A DNA stretch of 64,000 nucleotides, taken from the IMG/VR virus record IMGVR_UViG_3300027987_000368, positions 16,844 through 80,843 of that record, one strand, 5' to 3'. This document shows positions 6,450 to 14,874 of this stretch, in pieces. Under the pieces are notes generated by a model. It ran no database searches and was not told where the DNA came from. It saw only the letters and a program-made list of their open reading frames with translations. This DNA is from a virus. The position numbers and the translations under genes were made by a program. Numbering within the stretch: the stretch's first letter is position 1; every line of letters begins with the position of its first letter.

Positions 6450-8287
6450 CGCGCAATCTCGTCGTGATCCTGGACCCAGACACCCGCCGATGACAAGGTG
6501 AAGCTCTCCTCGGCGCCGAGGTCGAGCAAGCCGAGGATCACCCCGCCGATCGCCTGCGCGGCCTGAACAGGGACCGCGTTGCCGACGTGCTCGCGGACCA
6601 GCGAGTCGGGCCCCTCGAGCTGCACGAACTGCCCTCGAGGATCCCAGAGCTGGATCTCGGTCGGGTCCCCGGGGATGTGCCAGATCGGGCAGCCCTGCAG
6701 GCGCATGAGCTCCGCCGTGGTCATCGGCCTGTGGACTGTGCCGTCGGGCGCCCGGATCACCATGTGGGTCGGGCGCCCGCCCTTGGCGAATTTGGCGCGG
6801 GGACCGACCAGCCAGAACTCGCCGGCAGTCCAGGCGTCGCGATCCCCCGTCCACTCCTGGCCTGCGACGAGCTCGTGGTCCGGGACAAACAGCTCGCGCG
6901 GATCGGCGACGGCGCTGGGGGGCTGCCTCACCGAGTGATTTCCGCGCACCGTAGAACTCGGCGCGGCTGGGTCTTGGACACCGTAGCTCCCGCGCCTTGG
7001 CCCGTTGTCGAGCCTCGGATCGGCGACGCTGCTCGGGCTGTTCTCGACCTTCTGGTGGCCGATGACCGCGGTCTTGTAGGGCAGCGCGGGGTCGCTGACG
7101 CCGATCGAGTCCTCGCGGCGGTGGCAATGGCTGCGCGGATCGGCGACGGCGCTGGCGCTGTTGTGGATGTCCGCCGTGCCGATGATCGTCTTGCTGGGAC
7201 CAGCGTCATCCAAGACACCCATCGTGCCCGCGCGCGGCGAGCAGTCGATCCGAGGGTCGTTGACGCTCGCCCAGGTGTTGCGCACCGAGCCCTCGGCGAC
7301 GACCGCGTGACTTGGGCTACTGCTGTCGTTGACGCCGTAGCCGCCGTTCTGGCGAGCAGCTCGAGCTGCAAGGCGCGGATCGTCGACGCTAGCCCAGCTG
7401 TGAGAGCCAGCGCGCGCGGCCGCGACGATCGTGTGGCTTGGCCCCTCGCTCGAGCAGACGCCGTAGAGCCCAGCCTGCCGACCTCGAGCATCGCCACCGC
7501 AGCGGGGCTCGACGTCGAGCCCCACATGCACCCGCCCTGGTATCGCGCGCCAGTCGTATCCGGCCGGGATCGTGGCGAGCCGCAGCCAGTTGATTGGCGC
7601 CAGCTGTGGCAGCCGATGATGTGGTCCGCCGGCGGTCGAGCCCGGCACCGGCACCGGCAGCTCCCACAGCACCGAGGCCATCGAGCGCAGGCCCAGACCT
7701 GGCGGCATGAGCAGGTGGCTAGGCGCCGAGCTGCGCAGCCGCGCCATCAGCAGCACCCGCTCCCGCTTTTGTGCGAGCCCGCCGATCTTCCCGCAGTCGT
7801 GGACCCGAAGATCGACCTCGTAGCCGGCCTTGCGCAGCAGCACCTTCATCTGCTCGAGCAGATCGGCTCCACGCGTCAGCATCCTCGGGACGTTCTCCAG
7901 CGCGATGATCTTCGGCTTGCGATCCCACGTCTCGATCGCTAGGTCGACGGCTCGAAGGGCCAGGCGATTGAGCGCCTGGTAGTGCTCGGTCTTGCTCGAC
8001 TTCTCTGGAAGGCAACCTGAGAACGCTTTGCATGGGGGCGAGCCAACGACGAAGTCAGGCACGCCGTCGCATCGCTCGCGCAGCTGCTCAACCGTGACCG
8101 CGCCAAGGTCGAGCACCTGCGCGCGCGCGCCCGTGAGCAGTTCGAAGTCCTTGCACGCGACCGGGTCGAGGTCGAACGCACCGATCGAGCGGAAGCGCGA
8201 GCCGTCTGCTCCACGCGCCCGCAAGATGCCCAGCGTCTTGAATCCCGAACCCGAGAAGAGCGTGACGACGTTGTAGACGCGAGGCAT
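6446..8287 (-). CDS. DNA (cytosine-5)-methyltransferase with repeat insertion
   Basis: 613 residues. Motif I FSGSGFKTLG (11-20), catalytic Pro-Pro-Cys in GSPPCKAFSG (82-91), ENV (131-133), QKRERV (173-178) and the C-terminal motif X HVGNAVPVQAAQAI (567-580) are all present and in order. The enzyme would transfer a methyl group from SAM to C5 of cytosine, most simply to protect phage DNA from host restriction. Between motif VIII and motif X, where the target-recognition domain lies, residues about 273-465 are five imperfect 40-residue repeats, making the protein about 200 residues longer than an ordinary phage Dcm. It lies in a minus-strand accessory block; no cognate restriction enzyme is seen. 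Confidence 0.93.
   Translation of the reverse strand: MPRVYNVVTLFSGSGFKTLGILRARGADGSRFRSIGAFDLDPVACKDFELLTGARAQVLDLGAVTVEQLRERCDGVPDFVVGSPPCKAFSGCLPEKSSKTEHYQALNRLALRAVDLAIETWDRKPKIIALENVPRMLTRGADLLEQMKVLLRKAGYEVDLRVHDCGKIGGLAQKRERVLLMARLRSSAPSHLLMPPGLGLRSMASVLWELPVPVPGSTAGGPHHRLPQLAPINWLRLATIPAGYDWRAIPGRVHVGLDVEPRCGGDARGRQAGLYGVCSSEGPSHTIVAAARAGSHSWASVDDPRLAARAARQNGGYGVNDSSSPSHAVVAEGSVRNTWASVNDPRIDCSPRAGTMGVLDDAGPSKTIIGTADIHNSASAVADPRSHCHRREDSIGVSDPALPYKTAVIGHQKVENSPSSVADPRLDNGPRRGSYGVQDPAAPSSTVRGNHSVRQPPSAVADPRELFVPDHELVAGQEWTGDRDAWTAGEFWLVGPRAKFAKGGRPTHMVIRAPDGTVHRPMTTAELMRLQGCPIWHIPGDPTEIQLWDPRGQFVQLEGPDSLVREHVGNAVPVQAAQAIGGVILGLLDLGAEESFTLSSAGVWVQDHDEIAR
6893..7471 (-). repeat. Five tandem ~40-aa repeats in the C5 methyltransferase
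   Basis: Each unit has the pattern YGVxDxxxPSxTVxG, a short variable stretch, then SAVADPR. The five end points are ASVDDPR, ASVNDPR, SAVADPR, SSVADPR and SAVADPR at residues 299-305, 340-346, 379-385, 419-425 and 458-464. The units are diverged but in phase (about 120 bp each), and lie in the region that normally reads the DNA target. Confidence 0.85.
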
Positions 8288-8320
8288 TGCGAGCCCTACC
8301 AGCGATGGGCTCGGTCATTC

Positions 8321-8755
8321 CTAGGCCAGCCCCATCTTAGCCCAGAGCCGCTGACGCTGAGCCTCGATCTCCTCTTCGCTCTCCGGATCTTCGAAGGGGA
8401 CCAGCGAAAACCGGGCCGGCTCGGTCACGAAGACATCGCCCGCGAACGTGATGATCTCACCGCTGACCGAGGCCGATCGATGGATCGAGACATCGGCTGG
8501 AGCGCTGGCAATCGGATCACAGTCGACATCGACCACGCATATGGTGTCGTCCCAGGCTGGGTCTCGAGGTGGTTGCTGCTGCTCGAGTTCACGCAAACGC
8601 GCGAACCTGAACTCGTCGAGCTTGAGTTGCCCGAGCAATGCCAGTTTGTTGTAGCCGATGTCCAGCAAGCCGATCGGCCCCTCTGGATGGTTGAAGAACC
8701 TCCCCGCCCTGCGCAGCTCCATGAGCTCGAGGCGCTCGGTTGGGCTCATCTTCAT
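8321..8755 (-). CDS. Hypothetical protein, 144 aa
   Basis: Starts MKMSPTERLELMELRRAG; this ATG is chosen because it overlaps the upstream stop (ATGA at 8752-8755). The N-terminal half is helical and charged, the C-terminal half strand-rich with an acidic EDPESEEEIEAQRQ end. No family is recognised. Confidence 0.65.
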   Translation of the reverse strand: MKMSPTERLELMELRRAGRFFNHPEGPIGLLDIGYNKLALLGQLKLDEFRFARLRELEQQQPPRDPAWDDTICVVDVDCDPIASAPADVSIHRSASVSGEIITFAGDVFVTEPARFSLVPFEDPESEEEIEAQRQRLWAKMGLA

Positions 8756-9072
8756 TGGACATCTTCGCCTGGCTCGGTTCGCACCTTCGAGCATGTCCTG
8801 CACACGCGCCGCGTGAAGTCCATCTCGAACTCGATGCCTGGAAGGTACGGGCGAGTCCATGCTTGGCTCCCGCAGCTCTCACATAGGTCGAGGCGCCGTT
8901 CGGGCGGGAGCATCTTGTTGAGCACATGCAACTCGAGCACGAGATGCTGAGCTAGCAGGATGGCCATCGCCCCCATACCGGGGTCAACGGCGACGGTTTC
9001 GCCCTCGCAGAACACAGAATGCGCCGCCTCCTTGGCCGCTTCGAAGTTGAATCCCTCGGGTCGTGAGAGCAT
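8752..9072 (-). CDS. Zinc-ribbon-like hypothetical protein, 106 aa
   Basis: Starts MLSRPEGFNFEAAK. Two CxxC pairs (CESC and CRTC) near residues 64 and 92 suggest a zinc ribbon. It is the first gene of a two-gene minus-strand unit, and 96 bp separate it from the divergent plus-strand methyltransferase, enough for back-to-back promoters. Confidence 0.65.
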   Translation of the reverse strand: MLSRPEGFNFEAAKEAAHSVFCEGETVAVDPGMGAMAILLAQHLVLELHVLNKMLPPERRLDLCESCGSQAWTRPYLPGIEFEMDFTRRVCRTCSKVRTEPGEDVQ

Positions 9073-9168
9073 GGGCTGGCCTACCGCGGAGATCCTGGCG
9101 AGATTCCAGCATGCTCGCAGCCCAGGCTTGAGCGTGGAACAACCTCAAGCTCGGCCGGTTCGGCGGGC

Positions 9169-9972
9169 ATGGCAAATTCAGTCAACGTGCCCCCAGCTGT
9201 CCGCGACGTCCTTTCGCGCGCGACTATCACCAGCGACCGCGTCGTGCTCCCGCCCGAGCAGCTCGAGCGCAAGCTCTACGAGCAGGTCAACAAGGTGCTC
9301 GCAGCTGCGGGCGGGAAGTGGAACCGCAAGGCCGCGGCCCACCTGTTCAAACACGACCCACGCAAGGCGCTCGGGCTCGCGGTCGACAGCGGGACGATCG
9401 TCAACACGAAGAACGTGCTGCAGGCGTTCTACACCCCGCTCGAACTCGCTGACCTGCTCGTCGAGAAGGTCGACCTACAGCCTGGCGAACGCGTGCTTGA
9501 GCCGTCGTGTGGCGGTGGTGCGCTGATTGCCGCCGTGCTCCGCCGCCAACCAGCGGCGATCGTCCACGCGATCGATATCGAAGAAGCGGCGATCTTCGAA
9601 TCAGCTGCTCTTGTCAGCAGCTATCAGCAGGCCGGAATCGTACCTTCAGGCCTTCAGGTGAAGCTCGTCACCGTCGACTTCCTCGAGGTCGAGCCCAGCC
9701 CAATCTACGACGTCGTCGTGATGAATCCGCCCTTCACCAAGGACCAAGACATCGCGCACGTCCGGCACGCGTGGGCGTTTTTGCGTCCTGGCGGTCGCCT
9801 GGTGAGCGTCATGTCGAAGGGCTGGACTTGGCCTGGCGGCAGCAAGAAGCGACAGGACTGGGCTCGCTTCGTCGGGGCCCAGCGCGGCGAGGTCGAGACC
9901 GTCGATGCGGGCGCGTTCAAGGCGAGCGGCACCATGGTCGAGACCGTCATCGTGCTGCTGCGAAAGCCCTAG
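9169..9972 (+). CDS. DNA N6-adenine-type methyltransferase (class I, NPPF)
   Basis: 267 residues. RVLEPSCGGGALIAAVL is SAM-binding motif I, and VVMNPPFTKD is the motif IV NPPF of amino-methyltransferases. The N-terminal part (LPPEQLERKLYEQVNKVL, AAGGKWNRKAAAH) is typical of phage methyltransferases of the Eco57I/DUF4942-like group. The expected product is N6-methyladenine (N4-cytosine is possible). It is the only plus-strand gene in an otherwise minus-strand region from 0.6 to 19.8 kb, which suggests a separately transcribed insertion. Its 3' end overlaps the convergent gene by 4 bp. Confidence 0.88.
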   Translation: MANSVNVPPAVRDVLSRATITSDRVVLPPEQLERKLYEQVNKVLAAAGGKWNRKAAAHLFKHDPRKALGLAVDSGTIVNTKNVLQAFYTPLELADLLVEKVDLQPGERVLEPSCGGGALIAAVLRRQPAAIVHAIDIEEAAIFESAALVSSYQQAGIVPSGLQVKLVTVDFLEVEPSPIYDVVVMNPPFTKDQDIAHVRHAWAFLRPGGRLVSVMSKGWTWPGGSKKRQDWARFVGAQRGEVETVDAGAFKASGTMVETVIVLLRKP

Positions 9973-10469
9973 ACCTCGGGCAACGCGATCGTGGCATCGA
10001 CGATCAGGTCGCCGCCGTCCCACCGGACCGGGCGCAGCTCAGGATGCGCCCGCCATAGGTCGGCGAGCGACGGGTAGCGCAGCCCGAAGCCGGCCTCTTG
10101 CTTGACCGGGTCGAGCAGCCACGCCTCGCCGTCGGTGACGCGGACCAGCGCTTCGCCGTACAGAATCCGCCGGCCGTGAAGCACCGCGTCGAGGCGGCTC
10201 TTCGCGTCGCGTTCCTCCGAGTATGCATGCCGAGCTCGGACCTCGGCCTCGGACTGCAGCGCGCGCGCTTGGCCGATCGCCGTCGTCGCATCGGGCAGAA
10301 CCTCGGCGATCGCATCGGCGACGACGTTGGCGCGGTCGATGTCGTGGCAGTCGACCAGGACGCTTGGCCCTGGACTTCCGCCGCCATCATTCACGTAGAC
10401 CAGCGCAGGTCGATGGCGCTGCCCCTTGACATTCTCCGCGCGTCGGTGGCTATCGATGGTCAGCATCAC
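9969..10469 (-). CDS. Hypothetical protein, 166 aa
   Basis: Starts GTG at 10469 (GTGA overlap with the upstream stop), or the adjacent ATG at 10466. The sequence is soluble with an Ala/Glu/Arg-rich central helix (EAEVRARHAYSEERDAKSRL) and a Trp-containing C-terminus. No motif is recognised. Confidence 0.65.
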   Translation of the reverse strand: MMLTIDSHRRAENVKGQRHRPALVYVNDGGGSPGPSVLVDCHDIDRANVVADAIAEVLPDATTAIGQARALQSEAEVRARHAYSEERDAKSRLDAVLHGRRILYGEALVRVTDGEAWLLDPVKQEAGFGLRYPSLADLWRAHPELRPVRWDGGDLIVDATIALPEV

Positions 10470-10894
10470 TGCCCCAGCACCTTTCGAAGCGCGACCGACA
10501 TCCCCTCGGCGCGCGCTCGTTTCGTCGCGGCGAGATCCACCTGTTCTCGTTCCTCAAGTTCATCGGCGAGAGCGTGAAGTTCGGCATGGCGTTTCACGAT
10601 CCAGTCAACCGCGGCTTGGTCGAGCGCAGGCATCGAAGGTTGCTCTGCATCCTCGATGACCTCGATGACGACGTCGTCGGTATACTGGCGGTAGCACTTG
10701 CCGGCCTCCATCCTCTCATCCAGAACCTTGAGGGGACCAACGTGCGGCGCCCAGCAGATGCCGTTCTCATCGTAACCGAGCAAGATTCCGTCAGCCTTCA
10801 TGATGAAGTGGTTCGGGATGGCTCGATGACCAAGCCGGACCTGGCGACCCTCCCACTGCATGGCCTCGCGTTTGTCGTGGATCGTGACGATCAT
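10466..10894 (-). CDS. Hypothetical protein, 142 aa
   Basis: Starts MIVTIHDKREAMQW; a GTG at 10906 would add four residues. The first 90 residues look like a small beta-rich domain; the C-terminal part is a charged coiled-coil-like helix (ELHALADELEEREQVDL). It is coupled to the next gene by a GTGA overlap. Function unknown. Confidence 0.65.
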   Translation of the reverse strand: MIVTIHDKREAMQWEGRQVRLGHRAIPNHFIMKADGILLGYDENGICWAPHVGPLKVLDERMEAGKCYRQYTDDVVIEVIEDAEQPSMPALDQAAVDWIVKRHAELHALADELEEREQVDLAATKRARAEGMSVALRKVLGQ

Positions 10895-10930
10895 GCCCGC
10901 CTGCACATCGGCTGCGGCGGGTGCATTCCA

Positions 10931-12025
10931 TCATGAGCATCCAGCGAAGAGCGGGCCGTCGCCACCGTCGTCGAGCGCGAGGCAATGCGGCGACGCCCAG
11001 ATCGTCTCGCCGTCCTTGCGCCACACGTGCTTCGACCAGCCGTGCTTGAGCAGTTCGTCGTGCTCGTTTCCCTTGCCCGCGAGGGTGATGCGCAGCAGCG
11101 GGTTGGCGCCGTGCTCGAGCGCCCAGGCCCTGACCTCGGCGCTGATCGCCGGGTCGTCGACGCGGTAGAGCCTCGAGCTGCGCAGGCTGTGGCAGTAGGG
11201 CGGGTCCAGGCTGACGCCGGTCAGGCCGTGGCTCGTCGTCACCGACACGGTCAGGACCCGCCGCCAGTCGCCGCAGATGATCCTGGCCCAGCGGAGCCGC
11301 TGCGCGAGCTCGACGAACCAGACGACGAGGGCCTCGCGGTGGGTCCCGCTGTGGATCCCGTTGCCGTGGGCCGGGTGCCCGGTGTAGCTGCCCGAGATCA
11401 TGGGCATCTGGCGCGGCGTGACGCCGTGGCCAGCGTGGCTCAGCTGCGGCCGGGTCCGGTGGGTTGCAGCGCCTCCGCGGCCGGCAACGCCGAGCCCATA
11501 GTGGGGACGCTGACCCTGACCTCCGACCCGCGGGATCTTCCGCGTCGTGCGCCTGACGACGCCTCGACCTTGGTGCGGCCGGTTGCCCTGACCGCCGAGC
11601 GCCGGCCGCTTGCGGCTGGGCTCCCGGCACCAGCCCGAGCCCAGCCACGCCGAGGCGCCCCAGATCCACCACGCCGCGAGTTCGATGTCGCAGGCCTTGG
11701 GGTCGCTGCGCAGCAGGTCCGGCAGCTCATGCGCCCGTGCGACGAGCAGGTCGTGCGCTGCATGGAGGGTGACCTCGTGCACGGGATGATCGCAGAGCTC
11801 CGCGGTATCCTCGGGCGAGTAGGTGATCGCGCGCCAGACGTTGACGATCAGCCCGTCTGCGTCGTTGATCGTCTCGACCTTCGCGGGGGCGGACCGGCCG
11901 AGTAGCTCGCCGAGCATGCCCGCGAAGGGGATCACGAGGTTGTTGATCGGCCCCATGAGCTGCTCGATCAGCGGGGCCGCCTGCAGCTTGGATCCGTAGT
12001 ACGGGGCCGGGGCGCGGAGTGTCAA
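10931..12025 (-). CDS. D12-class (Dam-like) DNA adenine methyltransferase
   Basis: 364 residues from a TTG at 12025 that overlaps the upstream stop (TTGA). PAPYYGSK near the N-terminus is motif X of D12 methyltransferases, VIPFAGMLGE is motif I and GVSLDPPYC is the DPPY catalytic motif IV. The C-terminal WASPHCL tail also fits. The product would be N6-methyladenine. Between motif I and DPPY lies a Gly/Arg/His-rich insertion with two related units (RPALGGQGNRPHQGRGV and IPRVGGQGQRPHYGLGV), a kind of in-frame repeat insert also found in other phage Dam-like proteins. The start is uncertain because no ATG fits. Confidence 0.85.
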   Translation of the reverse strand: MTLRAPAPYYGSKLQAAPLIEQLMGPINNLVIPFAGMLGELLGRSAPAKVETINDADGLIVNVWRAITYSPEDTAELCDHPVHEVTLHAAHDLLVARAHELPDLLRSDPKACDIELAAWWIWGASAWLGSGWCREPSRKRPALGGQGNRPHQGRGVVRRTTRKIPRVGGQGQRPHYGLGVAGRGGAATHRTRPQLSHAGHGVTPRQMPMISGSYTGHPAHGNGIHSGTHREALVVWFVELAQRLRWARIICGDWRRVLTVSVTTSHGLTGVSLDPPYCHSLRSSRLYRVDDPAISAEVRAWALEHGANPLLRITLAGKGNEHDELLKHGWSKHVWRKDGETIWASPHCLALDDGGDGPLFAGCS

Positions 12026-12213
12026 AACGGTGGGTCCTCCCACACGCGACCACGGCAATCGGTGAACCTTCCATTGCCAATGGCTCGCCGCGTGGAGTGA
12101 GCCAGGCGGCAAGTGGGGCACCCGCAGCCGCAGCCAAGTCGAGCAAGCCGTTGCTCGGTTGCCGTCTTTCGGTCCGCCTCCGACTTGGTCATTTTATCCG
12201 CCTCCGACTTCAT
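12022..12213 (-). CDS. Small Cys-rich protein, 63 aa
   Basis: MKSEADKMTKSEADRKTATE start, with a doubled KSEAD motif, then CGCGCPTC, a probable metal site, and a basic C-terminus. Both ends overlap neighbours by 4 bp. Function unknown. Confidence 0.55.
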   Translation of the reverse strand: MKSEADKMTKSEADRKTATEQRLARLGCGCGCPTCRLAHSTRRAIGNGRFTDCRGRVWEDPPF

Positions 12214-12542
12214 GGCTGCGCCTCGAGTTCGAGCTCGGCTTGCCTGTCGGTTTCCACGGCCGCGCGCGCCATCGCGTCGTCGTCGAGCCCGAGCTGATCG
12301 AGGTAGCTCGCGCGCCCATGGTGCCAGGCTGCGTGACAGCCGGTGCTCATCGGGACGATGTCCGCCGCGCGCCCGCCCGCGCCGCGGCTGACGATGTGGC
12401 TCGGCTCCGACCAGCCGCCCGTGCACTCGGGGTGCTTGCCGGCGCAGACGCAGGGCATCGCGTTGATGACCAAGATGCGCTCGCGCGAGCCGAAGTCGCG
12501 CAGTCGTCGGGCTTGCTGTCGCGGCGCGTTGGGTCGGATCAT
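12210..12542 (-). CDS. YbcO/DUF968-like HNH nuclease-family protein
   Basis: 110 residues. CVCAGKHPECTGGWSEPSHI followed by VSRGAGG, DIVPMSTGCHAAWHHG matches the lambdoid YbcO/Ref-type HNH fold: Cys pairs bind zinc, and the His residues of SHI, CHxxWHHG form the nuclease site. Such proteins are linked with phage recombination genes. ATGA overlaps couple it to both neighbours. The family is likely; activity is inferred. Confidence 0.75.
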   Translation of the reverse strand: MIRPNAPRQQARRLRDFGSRERILVINAMPCVCAGKHPECTGGWSEPSHIVSRGAGGRAADIVPMSTGCHAAWHHGRASYLDQLGLDDDAMARAAVETDRQAELELEAQP

Positions 12543-12670
12543 CCCATCCTCCGCGTGTAGGGCTTGGACGCTGGGCGGCGGCTTGGTGGATCTTCGTACT
12601 TCGCGTACTCCGCCAACAGCATCCCGATCTCATCGCAGCCGGGTGGAGGACGAAGGCGATTGAGGTTCAC
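12539..12670 (-). CDS. Very small protein, 43 aa (GTG start)
   Basis: GTG at 12670 overlaps the upstream stop (GTGA). The peptide reads MNLNRLRPPPGCDEIGML and then a basic tail. Gene status rests on the coupling at both ends and coding-like third positions; function unknown. Confidence 0.5.
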   Translation of the reverse strand: MNLNRLRPPPGCDEIGMLLAEYAKYEDPPSRRPASKPYTRRMG

Positions 12671-12960
12671 GGCCTCACCTCGCTCGGATCGCCGCGCTTC
12701 CACGCCGCCGCACACTTGTCGCAGACGCACCGCACGGTGTTGGCATCGCACCACGCGAGCGCATCGTAGCGATCTTGATCGTGGGTGCCGGCGTGCTGCT
12801 GGCGGAACACGTGAGTGCCCGCCGAGATCATCGCTCGACCAGACTCGACCAGCTCGGCGCGCAGGCGCTTCACCTCGCGCGCGAGCACCTGCTCGCCAGC
12901 GCTGACTGGCGCGCGCACCAGGATGTCCAGCGTCGAGCCGGCGGACGCCTCGCTGCTCAT
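12667..12960 (-). CDS. Hypothetical protein, 97 aa, with Cys pairs
   Basis: Starts MSSEASAGSTLDILVRAP. A central helix (LAREVKRLRAELVESG) is followed by CDAN...CVCDKC near the C-terminus, a likely zinc site. Start chosen by ATGA overlap. Function unknown. Confidence 0.6.
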   Translation of the reverse strand: MSSEASAGSTLDILVRAPVSAGEQVLAREVKRLRAELVESGRAMISAGTHVFRQQHAGTHDQDRYDALAWCDANTVRCVCDKCAAAWKRGDPSEVRP

Positions 12961-13460
12961 GACCGCGCCGCCATCCCGGCGAGGATCACCCACTGGTCGA
13001 TGCCCGTGGCGTCGTGGGCAAACTCGATCAACTTGGCGACGCTCCACGCGTCGTCGGTATCGGTGGAGACGAACGCCATCTCTTCGTCGCCCTCAGCCAC
13101 CCAGGCCGTGTAGTCGTCCCCCGATCGTGACGTCAGGTTTGAGTCGGGCATCCCCGCTCGCTCGCGCATCCAGGCGAGCGCGCCTTGAGCGGTCACGCCC
13201 GCCTCGCGCACCTCGGCGCCGCCCGGCATCACGCGGGACTTCCAGCGCCGGATCTCCGCCTTCGCCTCCGCGAGCTGCTTCTCCGCCGCACCGATCTCGC
13301 TGGCTCGGTCGAGGCGCGCCTCCGATGCCGCCCGTTGGAGTGCGAGGATGCATTCACGCGGATCGAAGTGCTCTTGCACCTTCGCTTCGCTGGTCCCGGG
13401 CGCTGATCGCCAGACCCGTTCACCATCGAGAATCAAACACTGGCAGCGACCGCACAACAT
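12957..13460 (-). CDS. Hypothetical protein, 167 aa, N-terminal zinc knuckle and helix
   Basis: Starts MLCGRCQCLILDGERVW. CGRC-QC and a later HFDPREC could bind zinc. The middle is a charged helix (AAEKQLAEAKAEIRRW), and the C-terminal 60 residues look like a compact domain (DDYTAWVAEGDEEMAF). No family is recognised. It is the first gene of this minus-strand run after the tail cassette. Confidence 0.6.
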   Translation of the reverse strand: MLCGRCQCLILDGERVWRSAPGTSEAKVQEHFDPRECILALQRAASEARLDRASEIGAAEKQLAEAKAEIRRWKSRVMPGGAEVREAGVTAQGALAWMRERAGMPDSNLTSRSGDDYTAWVAEGDEEMAFVSTDTDDAWSVAKLIEFAHDATGIDQWVILAGMAARS

Positions 13461-13565
13461 CAGTCCGCCTCCGCAAGCTTGGTCAGCATGCCATCGGCGA
13501 CCGAGCACCAAGCTGTGTCATTCCATGGCCGCCGCGAACAGCTCACGCGGCGATCCGTGCGGGGC

Positions 13566-14411
13566 TCAGAGCATACGCTCGAGGCGGAACTGCATCATAA
13601 ATTGTACGTCGATGTTGTTGGACCCGACCTTGACGATCCCTTGCACGTCGGTTCGCTCAACGATCCTCGTCACGGCCGCGTCCGAATCGAACAGCGCGGT
13701 GGTGTTCTCGACCGAGCTGACAGGCAAGATGGACCACGCCGTCCCAAGCCCAAAGTTTGTGCCGATAAAGGCTGTGCCTCGGCCGAGTGCAGATCCGAAC
13801 GGCGCGTAGGTGAGCTTCGCAGCATGCCCACGTGGACAGTGGAACGAGGCCGATCGCGAGCGCCCTGCCCCGATCGGGATCCGATCGAATACCTTCCCAC
13901 CGCCATCGCGGACGTCGACGTTCCCCAGATTGTTCGTGCTAGGCGCATCTTCGGTCGCGCCAAGCGAGGTCACGACTGACGCATCTTGGACACGAAACAC
14001 CGATGCTGGAACCGACGAACCGCTCGGTGGGGTCGGTGGGGTCGGTGGCCTGTTTGCCCGGCCAAGAATTCCGTCGGTCGGCTTGTAGGTCACGGCCACG
14101 TTGGACAGCCCATTCATGACAAGCAGGTCGGAATTACGCCAATCTCCTAGTTCATCGATGAACGTGACCAATACGAGCTGAGCACCGCTGACTCCGAACG
14201 TGTCGCCTGCGCTCGAGGAGACGACGAACATTGGCTTGGGAGCGAGAGGCAAGGGACGTTTGGTAGCGACTCCGGCCCACACATCAGCGGTGGTGTTGTT
14301 CGGGATGGCGAGGCGTTCGCCAAACGCCGGATGCGATCCCTCGTTGCGAGCCAGGCTCGTCCTCAGAGTATCGATCTGAGGTGGGCTCAGGAGTCCGCCT
14401 GACGGGATCAT
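13566..14411 (-). CDS. Putative phage structural (tail/receptor-binding-type) protein, 281 aa
   Basis: Starts MIPSGGLLSPPQIDTL, overlapping the upstream stop by 4 bp. The segment SSSAGDTFGVSGAQLVLVTF followed by DLLVMNGLSNV is the kind of repeat-like beta sequence seen in phage structural proteins with the 'SSSAADTxxGTG' pattern. A Pro-rich linker (PPTPPTPPS) separates two halves. It belongs to a two-gene cassette displaced from the main tail operon. Assignment is by composition and context, not by a named family. Confidence 0.5.
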   Translation of the reverse strand: MIPSGGLLSPPQIDTLRTSLARNEGSHPAFGERLAIPNNTTADVWAGVATKRPLPLAPKPMFVVSSSAGDTFGVSGAQLVLVTFIDELGDWRNSDLLVMNGLSNVAVTYKPTDGILGRANRPPTPPTPPSGSSVPASVFRVQDASVVTSLGATEDAPSTNNLGNVDVRDGGGKVFDRIPIGAGRSRSASFHCPRGHAAKLTYAPFGSALGRGTAFIGTNFGLGTAWSILPVSSVENTTALFDSDAAVTRIVERTDVQGIVKVGSNNIDVQFMMQFRLERML

Positions 14412-14821
14412 AGCAGCCGAGCTCCCGACAAGATGTACACCCAGAGCGCAGGCAGCACGCCGACGTTGGCGAGATTTTCGATGTTCAGCCACGCTGTAGA
14501 CCCGGGGGTGAGGCCTTGAGCGGTCACCGAGATCCTGGCGCTGAGGCTCACGCTCACCCTCTCCTCGATGTCCAGCCCCCGGACGATAGCGCCGTCGATC
14601 TCGGTGGCGACCCACGCGTTGATGGCCAGCGATCCGACGTCTTGGCCCGCCGCGTCCACCTGGGTCCCAGCCTTGCCGACGAAGGCGAACGAGACTTCCG
14701 GCCTCAAGATTCGCATCGGTCGAACCGTGTCGGGGATCGGATTCGCTGGGTCGGTCCAGTTCTGATCGCGAACGAACCCCGTGGTGAGGTTGATCCGGCG
14801 AATGAGCGTCGAACTCGCCAT
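14408..14821 (-). CDS. Putative structural/tail protein, 137 aa
   Basis: Starts MASSTLIRRINLTTGFV. Beta-rich with little charge (WVATEIDGAIVRGLDI, SARISVTAQGL, a hydrophobic C-terminus), resembling small phage tail or fibre-associated proteins. It is coupled to the next gene by ATGA, and directly follows a fragment similar to the end of baseplate gene gp48. Function is inferred from position. Confidence 0.45.
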   Translation of the reverse strand: MASSTLIRRINLTTGFVRDQNWTDPANPIPDTVRPMRILRPEVSFAFVGKAGTQVDAAGQDVGSLAINAWVATEIDGAIVRGLDIEERVSVSLSARISVTAQGLTPGSTAWLNIENLANVGVLPALWVYILSGARLL

Positions 14822-14874
14822 GAGCCCACTCTAGCAGACCAGTCACATGAACTCGCAAAAGCGAGCCAGCGAGC

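Noticed and set aside
6587-7942. Plus-strand open frame of 451 codons opposite the C5 methyltransferase
   Set aside because: Shadow of the methyltransferase; the repeats appear only because the DNA repeats, and no start context or domain supports it.
13476-13514. Terminator hairpin AGCTTGGT...ACCAAGCT after the structural cassette
   Set aside because: An 8-bp stem with a 23-nt loop and no T-tract is too weak to claim.
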